Shown here piece after piece: positions 42,382 through 51,582 of a stretch of 64,000 nucleotides of DNA; within the stretch, counting starts at the first letter, position 1; each line of letters starts with the position of its first letter. The DNA is from Frigoribacterium sp. PhB116 (GTDB lineage: Bacteria > Actinomycetota > Actinomycetes > Actinomycetales > Microbacteriaceae): assembly GCF_004364285.1 (NCBI RefSeq), contig NZ_SOBE01000002.1:558001-622000 (forward strand), written 5' to 3'. The position numbers and the translations under genes are program-made. A model generated the notes under the pieces. The model had not been told where the DNA came from, searched no databases, and saw only the letters and a list, made by a program, of their open reading frames with translations.

Positions 42382-43074
42382 CTAGGAGGCGCGGACGAGC
42401 CGGCAGAACGTGCGGCGGCCGACCGACCAGGTCTGCGACACGCGCAGCCCCGCGGCGGCCGCGTGCCGGCCGAGCGCCTCGCGGCCGACCTCGGCCCACG
42501 GGAACGTCGCGCTCGCGCGGCCCTGCTCGTCGACGACCTGGGCGTCGTAGGCGACGTCGACAGCCGGGTCGGTCGCGGTCTCGACGACCACGGACCCCGA
42601 GGGGGCGACCACCGAGGAGGCGCGGGCTACGAGCGCGGTCGGGTCGCCGCCGATCCCGATGTTGCCGTCGAGCAGGAGGGCGACGTCCCACGTCCCCTCG
42701 CCGGGCAGCGCGTCGAAGACCGAGCCGGCCACGACGGGGAGCCCGGCGTCGACCGCCATGGCGACCGCGGTGACGGAGACGTCGACGCCGAGGGCGCCGA
42801 GCCCGCGGTCGACGGCGGCGCGCACCATCCGGGCGGGGCCGCAGCCGATGTCGAGCACGGAGGACGCGTCGAGGATGGTGCTGAGGTCGGCGACGTCCGC
42901 GCCGCGGCTCCAGCGGGCGACGTCGAACGCGTCGAGATCCGCTGCGGCGAGATCGGCGACGTCGGGGGCGTCCGAGCGGACGAGCTGGAGCCGCCCCTCG
43001 CGGCGGAGGGCGCGGGCGTACGGCTCCGCGCCTCCGGAGCCGAAGGTGGGCTGGGGGTCGGCGGTCATGGTCAC
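42382..43074 (-). CDS. class I SAM-dependent methyltransferase
   Basis: 230 aa. The SAM-binding motif I is SSVLDIGCGPARMVRAAVDRG (about residues 70-90), then LGVDVSVTAVAMA and VALLLDGNIGIGGDP. The ending VSQTWSVGRRTFCRLVRAS agrees with the group of small methyltransferases found beside DUF2064 and GT2 genes. Its substrate is unknown. GTG 43074 overlaps the stop of the preceding gene and has GAGGAG eight bases upstream; ATG 43068 is the alternative. Last gene of the GT2-DUF2064-methyltransferase operon. Confidence 0.88.
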   Translation of the reverse strand: MTMTADPQPTFGSGGAEPYARALRREGRLQLVRSDAPDVADLAAADLDAFDVARWSRGADVADLSTILDASSVLDIGCGPARMVRAAVDRGLGALGVDVSVTAVAMAVDAGLPVVAGSVFDALPGEGTWDVALLLDGNIGIGGDPTALVARASSVVAPSGSVVVETATDPAVDVAYDAQVVDEQGRASATFPWAEVGREALGRHAAAAGLRVSQTWSVGRRTFCRLVRAS

Positions 43075-43742
43075 GAGAGGGTCTCCTCGGGGGTGGGCGG
43101 GGAGGCGTCGGGACCGCCTGCGGTGATGGGGTCGAGTCGGCGCAGGGCCTGCGCGAAGAGGGTGTCGGGGCCGGAGGCCGCGGCGAGGCGCGCGTCGTCG
43201 ATCGTGTCGACGTCGACGAGCTCGGGCAGGGTGCGGACACGCAGCCCGGCCTCGGCGAGGCGGCGCAGCTGGTGGGCTCCGGTGTCGTCCTGCGACATCG
43301 GGACGCCGCGGAGAAGGTCGCCGGTGGGCCGCTCGAGGCCGAGCGCCCAGAAGCCGCCGTCGTTCGCCGGGCCGAACCAGGCGTCGACGTCGTCGGCTGG
43401 CTCGTCGAAGGCAGGGGCGAGATCCGCCACCGTGAGCTGCGGGGTGTCCATGCCGACGAGCACGGTACGGCCGTCGACCTCGTCGAAGAGGGCTCCGAGC
43501 CGTGCGTCGAGGCCGCCGCCGATCTGGTGGATCACATCGAAGTCTTCGGAGCCGGGGGGCATTCGGTTGCCGTCGAAGAGCAGGACGCGTCGGCTTGCGG
43601 GCAGCCGGCGCACCACCGCGAGGGTGTCCTGGATCGCCGCGGCCGCCACCTCGGCGGCCTGCTCGAGGGTCAGGGGAGGGTGCAGGCGCGTCTTGACCTT
43701 GCCCGGCAGGGTCTCCTTGCAGATCACCACGACGGTCGTCAT
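43071..43742 (-). CDS. DUF2064 (TIGR04282-like) nucleotidyltransferase-fold protein
   Basis: 223 aa GT-A/nucleotidyltransferase-fold protein. Blocks: VICKETLPGKVKTRLHPPLT, RRVLLFDG, LVGMDTPQLT, GPANDGGFWALGL and VDVDTIDDA. The family includes the so-called rSAM/selenodomain-associated transferase 1 proteins and Rv0540. No biochemical activity is firmly assigned; the DxD-like GMDTPQ suggests use of a nucleotide-activated donor. ATG 43742 overlaps the GT2 stop (ATGA). The longer frame to 44510 is a shadow over the GT2 gene. Confidence 0.87.
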   Translation of the reverse strand: MTTVVVICKETLPGKVKTRLHPPLTLEQAAEVAAAAIQDTLAVVRRLPASRRVLLFDGNRMPPGSEDFDVIHQIGGGLDARLGALFDEVDGRTVLVGMDTPQLTVADLAPAFDEPADDVDAWFGPANDGGFWALGLERPTGDLLRGVPMSQDDTGAHQLRRLAEAGLRVRTLPELVDVDTIDDARLAAASGPDTLFAQALRRLDPITAGGPDASPPTPEETLS

Positions 43743-44407
43743 CGGCCTGCCTCCCTCAGGAGCCGCGACATGTCCTCGACGGCCCGTGCGGTGCCGCGGA
43801 TGGTGCCGGTCACCTTGCTGCGGCCGACGCGCGGCGAGTACGGCACGTCGAGCTCGTGGATGCGCCAGCCCGCCTCGGAGGCGCGCAGCACCATCTCGAG
43901 CGGGTAGCCGCTCCGGCGGTCGAGCAGCCCGAGGCCGAGCAGCCCCTCGCGGCTGGCGACGCGCATCGGGCCGAGGTCGTGCAGGGCGACGCCGGAGGCG
44001 CGGCGCATCAGGTGGGCCAGCACCCGGTTCGCGACGCGGGCGTGGAACGGCCAGGCGCCGCGGGTGGTCGGACGGCGTCGGCCGAGCACGAGCTCGGCCT
44101 CGCCCGCCAGCACCGGGGCGGCGAGCGTCGGCAGGTCGGCGGGGTCCATCGACGCGTCCGCGTCGCAGAAGGCCACGAACGGGGCCGTGGCGGCCTCGAG
44201 ACCGGCGTGGGCGGCCGCGCCGAAGCCGCGACGCGCCTCCTCGACGACGAGGGCGCCGTGCTCGCGCGCGACGTCGGCCGAGCCGTCGGTCGAGCCGTTG
44301 TCGACGACGATCGCGCGCCAGCCCTCGGGCAGGCGTCCGAGCACCCACGGCAGAGCCCCCGCCTCGTCGAGACAGGGGAGCACGACGTCGACCTGGGGAC
44401 TGCTCAT
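43739..44407 (-). CDS. family 2 glycosyltransferase (polyprenyl-phosphate sugar synthase-like)
   Basis: 222 aa soluble GT2. VDVVLPCLDEAGALPWVL opens the nucleotide-sugar site. VDNGSTDGSADVAREHGA and the metal-binding FCDADASMDPADL follow, then VLGRRRPTTRGAWP and the C-terminal GYPLEMVLRA, VPYSPRVGRSKVTGT. The pattern resembles dolichol/polyprenyl-phosphate mannose or glucose synthases without a membrane domain (compare Rv0539). It probably makes the lipid-linked donor for the membrane GT-C enzymes nearby. TATCGT at 44415-44420, 7 bases from the ATG, starts the three-gene operon. Confidence 0.88.
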   Translation of the reverse strand: MSSPQVDVVLPCLDEAGALPWVLGRLPEGWRAIVVDNGSTDGSADVAREHGALVVEEARRGFGAAAHAGLEAATAPFVAFCDADASMDPADLPTLAAPVLAGEAELVLGRRRPTTRGAWPFHARVANRVLAHLMRRASGVALHDLGPMRVASREGLLGLGLLDRRSGYPLEMVLRASEAGWRIHELDVPYSPRVGRSKVTGTIRGTARAVEDMSRLLREAGR

Positions 44408-44414
44408 CCTGTCG

Positions 44415-44420
44415 ACGATA
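44415..44420 (-). promoter_or_regulatory. -10 box TATCGT, leaderless start of the GT2 operon
   Basis: TATCGT with a 7-base gap to ATG 44407. Confidence 0.55.
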
Positions 44421-44605
44421 CGGACACCGCCTTGGGAGGGGCCGTGCCCGCCCCGGACGGGGGGTCGCCGGCCCTGCTCGGTCCGCCCGACCGGCCCGGG
44501 CCGGGAACACGGGCGGGTCCGTCGGGCTCGGTCCGTGTCGACGGACCGTCGGTGACGAACTCGCCCGTGCTGCCTCTGGACGTGAAGGCGCGGTGCGGTG
44601 CGGCG

Positions 44606-45733
44606 TCAGCCGCCGACGGCCGCCCGCAGCGGCGCCGTGGCGAACTCGCGCATGCCCTCCTCGAACGAGACCCCCGGGCTCCAGCCGAGCTCGTCCCGGA
44701 GGCGGGCTGACGACGCGGTGACGTGCCGCACGTCGCCCGCGCGGTACTGGCCGGTGACCACGGGGGCGGGCCCGCCGGCCTCACGGGCCAGCGCCTCCGC
44801 CATCTCGCCGATCGTGTGCACGGTGCCGCTGCCGACGTTGAACGCCCGGAACGAGTCGGGCTGCTGCGTGCCCGTCCAGTCGAGGGCCGCGAGGTTGGCC
44901 GAGGCGATGTCGCGCACGTGCACGAAGTCGCGCCGCTGGGCACCGTCCTCGTAGACGCGGGGCGCCTCGCCGCGCTCGAGCGCCGAGCGGAACAACGACG
45001 CCACCCCGGCGTAGGGGGTGTTCTGCGGCATGCCCGGCCCGTAGACGTTGTGGTAGCGCAGGGCGGCGGCGCGACCACCGGTGCTGCGGGCCCACGAGGT
45101 CGACAGGTGCTCCTGCGTCAGCTTCGTGATCGCGTAGACGTTGCGCGGGTCGAGCGGGGCGTCCTCCGCAATGAGCTGCGGCTCGAGCAGTTCGCCCTCG
45201 GCGTCGCGCGGGTCGAAGACGCCGGCGTCGAGGTCGGCGACGCGACGGGGGGCCGGTCGCTCGGTCTCGCCCGCGCCCGTGCGGTAGCTGCCCTCGCCGT
45301 AGACGACCATCGACGAGGCGACGACGAGCCGGTCGACGCCCGCCCGGTCCATCGCGGCGAGCAGCACGGCCGTGCCGTGCTCGTTGCTGTCGACGTAGTC
45401 CGGCGCGTCCTGGAAGTCGACGCCGAGGCCGACCTTGGCCGCCTGGTGGCAGACCGCGTCGACGCCCACGAGCGCCGCGTCGACGACCGCCGCGTCGCGC
45501 ACGTCGCCGTGGACGAAGTCGACCCGGGGGTCGAGCGTCGGGGGACCACCGTGCACGTCGGGCCGCAGCGAGTCGAGCACCCGCACGGACCAGCCGCGGC
45601 CCAGCGCCTGCTCGACGACGGCCGAGCCGATGAAGCCGGCGCCGCCCGTCACGAGCAGCAGCCCGGGCGACGAGGAGGCGCTCGTCGGGTCGGAGGGAAT
45701 CGTCGCCCCGGAGGCGCCCGTCGCGTCGCTCAC
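44606..45733 (-). CDS. NAD-dependent sugar epimerase/dehydratase (extended SDR)
   Basis: 375 aa. After about 25 nonconserved residues, LLLVTGGAGFIGSAVVEQAL forms the NAD(P) site. The active site is the SSMVVYGEGSY serine region with NVYAITKLTQE as YxxxK. RYHNVYGPGMPQNTPYAGVASLF and FVHVRDIASAN follow. It acts on a nucleotide-sugar, probably as an epimerase, as annotated for galE3 (Rv0536) in a similar neighbourhood. GTG 45733 overlaps the MTA-phosphorylase stop; the frame open to 46252 is a shadow. Confidence 0.9.
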   Translation of the reverse strand: MSDATGASGATIPSDPTSASSSPGLLLVTGGAGFIGSAVVEQALGRGWSVRVLDSLRPDVHGGPPTLDPRVDFVHGDVRDAAVVDAALVGVDAVCHQAAKVGLGVDFQDAPDYVDSNEHGTAVLLAAMDRAGVDRLVVASSMVVYGEGSYRTGAGETERPAPRRVADLDAGVFDPRDAEGELLEPQLIAEDAPLDPRNVYAITKLTQEHLSTSWARSTGGRAAALRYHNVYGPGMPQNTPYAGVASLFRSALERGEAPRVYEDGAQRRDFVHVRDIASANLAALDWTGTQQPDSFRAFNVGSGTVHTIGEMAEALAREAGGPAPVVTGQYRAGDVRHVTASSARLRDELGWSPGVSFEEGMREFATAPLRAAVGG

Positions 45734-46623
45734 GACGTCGCCGACCGCACGGGGCGCGCGAGCACCGCCGCTGTCGCGGCTGCCGGGACGAGCTCGCGCG
45801 GCGCGTAGTCGGCCGGCAGCCCCGCGACGATCGCCTCGATGGCGGCGACGATTCGCGGCTGGGCCGCGGCGAGGCGGTCCATCACGAGCTGGTGGCTGAC
45901 CGCGTCGTCGTCGGTGCCCTCCTCGCCCTCCTCGGGCGCGAGGCCGGCGTCGCTGTCGGTGACGAACGAGATGTTGACGGCGCCCATGCCGAGCTCGAGC
46001 GTGAGGGGCACCTCCGGGTACATCGTCATGTTGATCGTGTGCGCCCCGGCCGCGCGGAACCAGAGCGACTCGGCCCGGGTCGAGAAGCGCGGGCCCTGGA
46101 TGACGACGCAGGTACCGGTCGGGGCGAACGGCTCGCCCTGTGCTTCGAGGGCCGAGACGGCGGCGGCCCGCAGCACCGGGTCGAACGGGTCGGCGGCGAC
46201 GAGGTGCTGCACCCCGCCCTCGACGTCGAAGAAGGTGTCGGGACGCCCCCACGTGCGGTCGATGAACTGGTCGGTGACGACCATGGTGCCCGGCGGGTAC
46301 TCGGGGCTGACCCCGCCCACCGCGGACGACGAGACGACCGCCTTCGCGCCGAGCGAGGCGAGGGCCCAGACGTTCGCGCGGAAGTCGATGCGGTGCGGCG
46401 GCACGGAGTGACCCTTGCCGTGCCGGGTGAGGAACGCGACGGTCTTGCCGCCCATCTCGCCGATCGTCACCTCGCTCGACGTCGGCCCGTAGGGCGTCTC
46501 GACGACGTGGCTCGTCGCCGTGCCGGGCGCGAAGAGCGAGTACAGGCCGGAGCCGCCGATGACGGCGACGTCGACGCGGGGGAGGCCGGGGGACGAGGAG
46601 GAGGAGGAGGAGGTGTCGGTCAC
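45730..46623 (-). CDS. mtnP: S-methyl-5'-thioadenosine phosphorylase-family protein (MtnP-like)
   Basis: 297 aa. A Ser-run N-terminus precedes VDVAVIGGSGLYSLF, the family start. Catalytic blocks are FLTRHGKGHSVPPHRIDFRAN, SSSAVGGVSPEYPPGTMVVTDQFIDRT, GPRFSTRAES and NMTMYPEVPL. It should phosphorolyse 5'-methylthioadenosine, or a related nucleoside, to adenine and a ribose-1-phosphate. GTG 46623 is 7 bases from TAGCGT (46631-46636), a box that overlaps the divergent -10 of moeA. Its placement upstream of the epimerase matches Rv0535-Rv0536 in M. tuberculosis as I recall it. Confidence 0.92.
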   Translation of the reverse strand: MTDTSSSSSSSPGLPRVDVAVIGGSGLYSLFAPGTATSHVVETPYGPTSSEVTIGEMGGKTVAFLTRHGKGHSVPPHRIDFRANVWALASLGAKAVVSSSAVGGVSPEYPPGTMVVTDQFIDRTWGRPDTFFDVEGGVQHLVAADPFDPVLRAAAVSALEAQGEPFAPTGTCVVIQGPRFSTRAESLWFRAAGAHTINMTMYPEVPLTLELGMGAVNISFVTDSDAGLAPEEGEEGTDDDAVSHQLVMDRLAAAQPRIVAAIEAIVAGLPADYAPRELVPAAATAAVLARPVRSATS

Positions 46624-46629
46624 GCTCGC

Positions 46630-46636
46630 TACGCTA
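46630..46636. promoter_or_regulatory. overlapping divergent -10 boxes of mtnP-like gene and moeA
   Basis: The heptamer TACGCTA reads TACGCT on the plus strand (46630-46635, about 26 bases before the moeA GTG) and TAGCGT on the minus strand (46631-46636, 7 bases before the GTG at 46623). Only one polymerase could use it at a time. Confidence 0.55.
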
Positions 46637-46661
46637 TCGACGACCGCCGTGAGAGGAACCC

Positions 46662-47912
46662 GTGCGCACAGTCGAGCAGCACCAGATCGCCGTCCGGGCG
46701 CTGGTGGAGGAGGCGTTGGCGCGGCGTCCTGGGGAGGCCCTCCTCGTCGACCCGGTCCGCATCGCGGCCGAGCCCGACCGGCACCGCCGCCGGGTGCTCA
46801 CGGCCGACGTCGTCGCCCCGCTCGACCTGCCCCCCTTCGCCAACTCGCAGATGGACGGCTACGCCCTCGCCGCCCCCGACGCCGCCCGCTCCGGCGACCT
46901 CGACCTGGTGGTGGTCGACCCGATCCCGGCCGGCCGCACCGGTCCGGCGCTCCGCCCCGGCACCGCCGCGCCGATCATGACCGGCGCCGCCGTCCCCGAG
47001 GGCGCCGTCGCGGTGGTCCCGATCGAGCGGGCCGACCCGCCCGCGTTCCCCGCCGCCGGGAGCACGGCCCGCGTCGGCCTCCAGGGCCCCGTGGCCGAGG
47101 GGACCTTCGTCCGCGCCGCCGGCAGCGACGTCTCCGTCGGCAGCGTCCTGCTGCGCGCCGGCACGGTGCTGACCCCGGCGCGCTGGGGGGTGCTGGCCGC
47201 CTCCGGGCTGGTGACCGTCGAGGTCGTCCGCCGCCCGCGCGTCCTGCTGGTCTCGACCGGCGAAGAGCTGAGCGCGCCCGGTGCCGCGCTCGCCCCCGGC
47301 ACGATCCACGACGCCAACGGCGCGGGCCTCGCCGCGGCCCTCGTCGACGTCGGCGCCGACGTCGTCGTCGAGCGCGTCTCCGACGACGCGGACGCCCTGC
47401 TCGCCGTGGTGGCCCGGCACGGTGGGTCCGTCGACCTCGTGCTCACGACCGGAGGCGTCAGCGCAGGCGCCTACGAGGTGGTCCGCGACGCCTTCGAGCC
47501 GGCCGGCGTCGTCTTCGGGCACGTGGCGATGCAGCCCGGCGGCCCGCAGGGCTGGGGCACGCTCGCCCTCCGCGACCACGACCTGCCCGTCGTCTGCTTC
47601 CCGGGGAACCCGGTCAGCGCGCTCGTCTCGTTCGAGGCGTTCCTCCGGCCGGTGCTGCACGACGCGACCGGCGTCGGCCCGGCACGGCTGCACCGCAGGG
47701 CGCCGATGGGGGAGGCCGCCGACTCGCCCGTCGGCAAGCACCAGCTGAGGCGCGGACGACTCGACGTCGACGGCAGGGTCGTGCTCGTCGGCGGGCCGAG
47801 CTCGCACCTCCTCGCCGCGCACGCCGAGGCGACCGTGCTCGTGCACGTCCCGGTCGGCGTCGACCGGCTGGACGTGGGCGACGAGGTCGTAGTCTGGACG
47901 CTCGATGAGTGA
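46662..47912 (+). CDS. moeA: molybdopterin molybdotransferase MoeA
   Basis: 416 aa. Inserts molybdate into adenylated molybdopterin. Domain markers: LPPFANSQMDGYALAAPDA in the N-terminal part, PIMTGAAVPEGA, the central MoCF-like domain with LLVSTGEEL, DANG and LTTGGVSAGAYEVVRDA, and VCFPGNPVSALVSFEAF. The C-terminal beta domain completes it. GTG 46662 has GAGAGG upstream, with a 20-base leader from the shared divergent promoter. The 3' end overlaps moaC by 8 bases. First gene of moeA-moaC-mog-moaE. Confidence 0.96.
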   Translation: MRTVEQHQIAVRALVEEALARRPGEALLVDPVRIAAEPDRHRRRVLTADVVAPLDLPPFANSQMDGYALAAPDAARSGDLDLVVVDPIPAGRTGPALRPGTAAPIMTGAAVPEGAVAVVPIERADPPAFPAAGSTARVGLQGPVAEGTFVRAAGSDVSVGSVLLRAGTVLTPARWGVLAASGLVTVEVVRRPRVLLVSTGEELSAPGAALAPGTIHDANGAGLAAALVDVGADVVVERVSDDADALLAVVARHGGSVDLVLTTGGVSAGAYEVVRDAFEPAGVVFGHVAMQPGGPQGWGTLALRDHDLPVVCFPGNPVSALVSFEAFLRPVLHDATGVGPARLHRRAPMGEAADSPVGKHQLRRGRLDVDGRVVLVGGPSSHLLAAHAEATVLVHVPVGVDRLDVGDEVVVWTLDE

Positions 47913-48444
47913 CGACGCGCACGGCGACCCGCCCGCGTCGACCGGGCAGCAGCCGGTCGGCGACCTGACCCACGTCCGCCCCGACGGATCGGCCCACATG
48001 GTCGACGTCACCGGCAAGGCCGAGACCAGCCGCGAGGCCGCCGCGCAGGCCGTGCTCACGACCCGGCCCGACGTCGTCGCCCGCCTGGTCGACGGCACGC
48101 TGCCCAAGGGCGAGGCGCTCGGCACCGCGCGCATCGCCGGCATCATGGCCGCGAAGCAGACCCCGGCCCTCATCCCGCTCTGTCACCCCCTGCCGCTCGG
48201 CGCGATCACGGTCGACTTCGAGACCGATGGGGCCGACACCGGTGCCGAGGAGGCGTCGGTCACCGTCGTCGCCCGCGTCCGGACCCGAGGCGTCACGGGC
48301 GTCGAGATGGAGGCGCTGACCGCGGCGACCGTGGCGGCCCTCACCCTCTTCGACATGGTCAAGGCCGTCGACCACCTCGCCGTGATCGGCGACGTCAAGG
48401 TGCTCGAGAAGTCGGGCGGCAAGAGCGGGGCCTGGTCACGATGA
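47905..48444 (+). CDS. moaC: cyclic pyranopterin monophosphate synthase MoaC
   Basis: 179 aa, slightly long because of about 20 extra N-terminal residues. It converts the MoaA product to precursor Z. LTHVRPDGSAHMVDVTGKAETSREA, LPKGEALGTARIAGIMAAKQT, LIPLCHPL, EMEALTAATVAALTLFDMVKAVD and the terminal KSGGKSG are all canonical. It overlaps moeA at the start and mog at the end, so the genes are translationally coupled. Confidence 0.97.
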   Translation: MSDDAHGDPPASTGQQPVGDLTHVRPDGSAHMVDVTGKAETSREAAAQAVLTTRPDVVARLVDGTLPKGEALGTARIAGIMAAKQTPALIPLCHPLPLGAITVDFETDGADTGAEEASVTVVARVRTRGVTGVEMEALTAATVAALTLFDMVKAVDHLAVIGDVKVLEKSGGKSGAWSR

Positions 48445-48968
48445 CGTCGTCGCCCGCCGCCGAGCCGTCCGCCGGGGACGGGCCTGCCGACGTCCCGCGT
48501 CGCGCCGTCGTGGTAGTCGCTTCTACCCGAGCCGCCGCCGGGACGTCGCCCGACCTCACCGGCCCGGTGATCCGCGACTGGTTCGCCGCGCGCGGCTGGC
48601 TCGCCGACGAGCCGGTCGTCGTCGCCGACGGCGCCCCTGTGGGCGAGGCGCTCGCCGCGGCCCTGGCACAGGGAGTCGACGTCGTGCTCACCACCGGCGG
48701 CACCGGCCTCACGCCCACCGACCTCACCCCCGAGCAGACCGCCCCGCTGCTCGACCGCGAGATCCCCGGCATCGCCGAGGAGCTGAGGAGGCGCGGCACG
48801 GCCGCCACCCCCACGGCCCTGCTCTCGAGGGGGCTGGCCGGCGTCGCCGGCCGCACGGTCGTCGTCAACCTGCCCGGCTCCCGCGGGGGAGTGCGCGACG
48901 GCCTCGCCGTCCTCGACCCCCTGATCGGCCACCTGCTCGACCAGCTCTCCGGAGGCGCTCATGACTGA
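48441..48968 (+). CDS. mog: molybdopterin adenylyltransferase Mog/MoaB
   Basis: 175 aa MoCF-fold protein that adenylylates molybdopterin before MoeA acts. The N-terminal 20 residues are low complexity. VVVVASTRAAAGTSPDLTGP opens the domain. The nucleotide-site motif VVLTTGGTGLTPTDLTPEQT is intact, as is VVNLPGSRGGVRDGL. It overlaps moaC and moaE on either side. Whether to call it MogA or MoaB cannot be decided from sequence alone; the activity is the same. Confidence 0.94.
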   Translation: MTSSPAAEPSAGDGPADVPRRAVVVVASTRAAAGTSPDLTGPVIRDWFAARGWLADEPVVVADGAPVGEALAAALAQGVDVVLTTGGTGLTPTDLTPEQTAPLLDREIPGIAEELRRRGTAATPTALLSRGLAGVAGRTVVVNLPGSRGGVRDGLAVLDPLIGHLLDQLSGGAHD

Positions 48969-49521
48969 CTCCCTCGACAGCGCACGACCCGTCGAGGGCC
49001 CTGCCCTCAGCGCCGCGGGAGAAGAGGCAGCCGCCGACGCCGTCCTCGAGGCCGAGGGAGGGGACCCCGACGCGGTGGCGACCCCGACCGGCCCAAGCGG
49101 GCGGGTGCTGCTCGCCGAGGTGGTCGAGACGGTGCTCTCGGCCGCCGAGTGCTCCGTGATCGTCGAGAGCCGCGCCTCCGGGGCGATCGTGACGTTCGAG
49201 GGCGTCGTCCGCGACCACGACGGCGGCCGCGACGTGGCCGCGCTGCACTACGAGCAGCACCCGTCGGCGGGCGACGTGATGGGCGCCGTCGCCGAGCAGA
49301 TCGCGGCGGAGCACCCCGCGGTCACGATCGCGGTGCAGCACCGCGTCGGGGACCTCGAGATCGGCGACGTCGCGCTCGCCTGCGCCGTCGCCTCGCCCCA
49401 CCGCGCCGAGGCCTTCGCCGCCTGCTCGGCGCTCGTCGACCTCGTCAAGGAGCGACTGCCGATCTGGAAGCGCCAGGCGTTCACGGACGGCCCCGACGAG
49501 TGGACGGCGTCGCTGGGCTGA
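48961..49521 (+). CDS. moaE: molybdopterin synthase catalytic subunit MoaE
   Basis: 186 aa, with an acidic nonconserved N-terminal extension of about 50 residues. The core has ASGAIVTFEGVVRDHDGGRDV, LHYEQHPSAGDVM, VQHRVGDLEIGDVALACAVASPHRAEAF and the lysine-rich active site VKERLPIWKRQ. It combines with MoaD to make molybdopterin. Last gene of the moeA-moaC-mog-moaE operon. ATG 48961 overlaps mog by 8 bases; a start nearer the core is possible but lacks the coupling. Confidence 0.95.
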   Translation: MTDSLDSARPVEGPALSAAGEEAAADAVLEAEGGDPDAVATPTGPSGRVLLAEVVETVLSAAECSVIVESRASGAIVTFEGVVRDHDGGRDVAALHYEQHPSAGDVMGAVAEQIAAEHPAVTIAVQHRVGDLEIGDVALACAVASPHRAEAFAACSALVDLVKERLPIWKRQAFTDGPDEWTASLG

Positions 49522-49573
49522 GTGCAGCCGGGCGGCGCTGCTGACGCGGTCCGCCCGGTCAGCCGCCGTCGCC

Positions 49574-49579
49574 TACCCT
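49574..49579 (+). promoter_or_regulatory. -10 box TACCCT, leaderless start of the ABC-F gene
   Basis: TACCCT with a 6-base gap to GTG 49586. Confidence 0.6.
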
Positions 49580-49585
49580 TCTGAC

Positions 49586-51400
<1,815 letters not shown>

Positions 51401-51455
51401 GGCGCCGCGGGGTCGCCGGCCTGCGGCCCGCCGCGTTCACTGCATCGGCTTTCGT

Positions 51456-51487
51456 ACACTGCACCGCGTCTAGACCCGGTGCAGTGT
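51456..51487. terminator. 32-bp near-perfect palindrome after the ABC-F gene
   Basis: Arms of 11 bp (51456-51466 and 51477-51487) enclose the palindrome GTCTAGAC; only one base pair in the whole 32 bp is mismatched. A partial extra copy (CCGGTGCAGT) follows at 51495-51504. It sits between converging genes. Confidence 0.65.
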
Positions 51488-51582
51488 TCGAAACCCGGTG
51501 CAGTCGCGCAGAGCCCTGCGCCGCGCAGTCATGCAGCTCTGGTCGTGAGGCTCGACTCGTATTTCGCCCTACCGTCGTGATC

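Noticed and set aside
38875-46623. Arsenosugar biosynthesis, suggested by DUF2064 and GT2 names
   Set aside because: No ArsM-type methyltransferase cysteines and no radical SAM partner are seen; the neighbourhood fits Rv0535-Rv0541c better.
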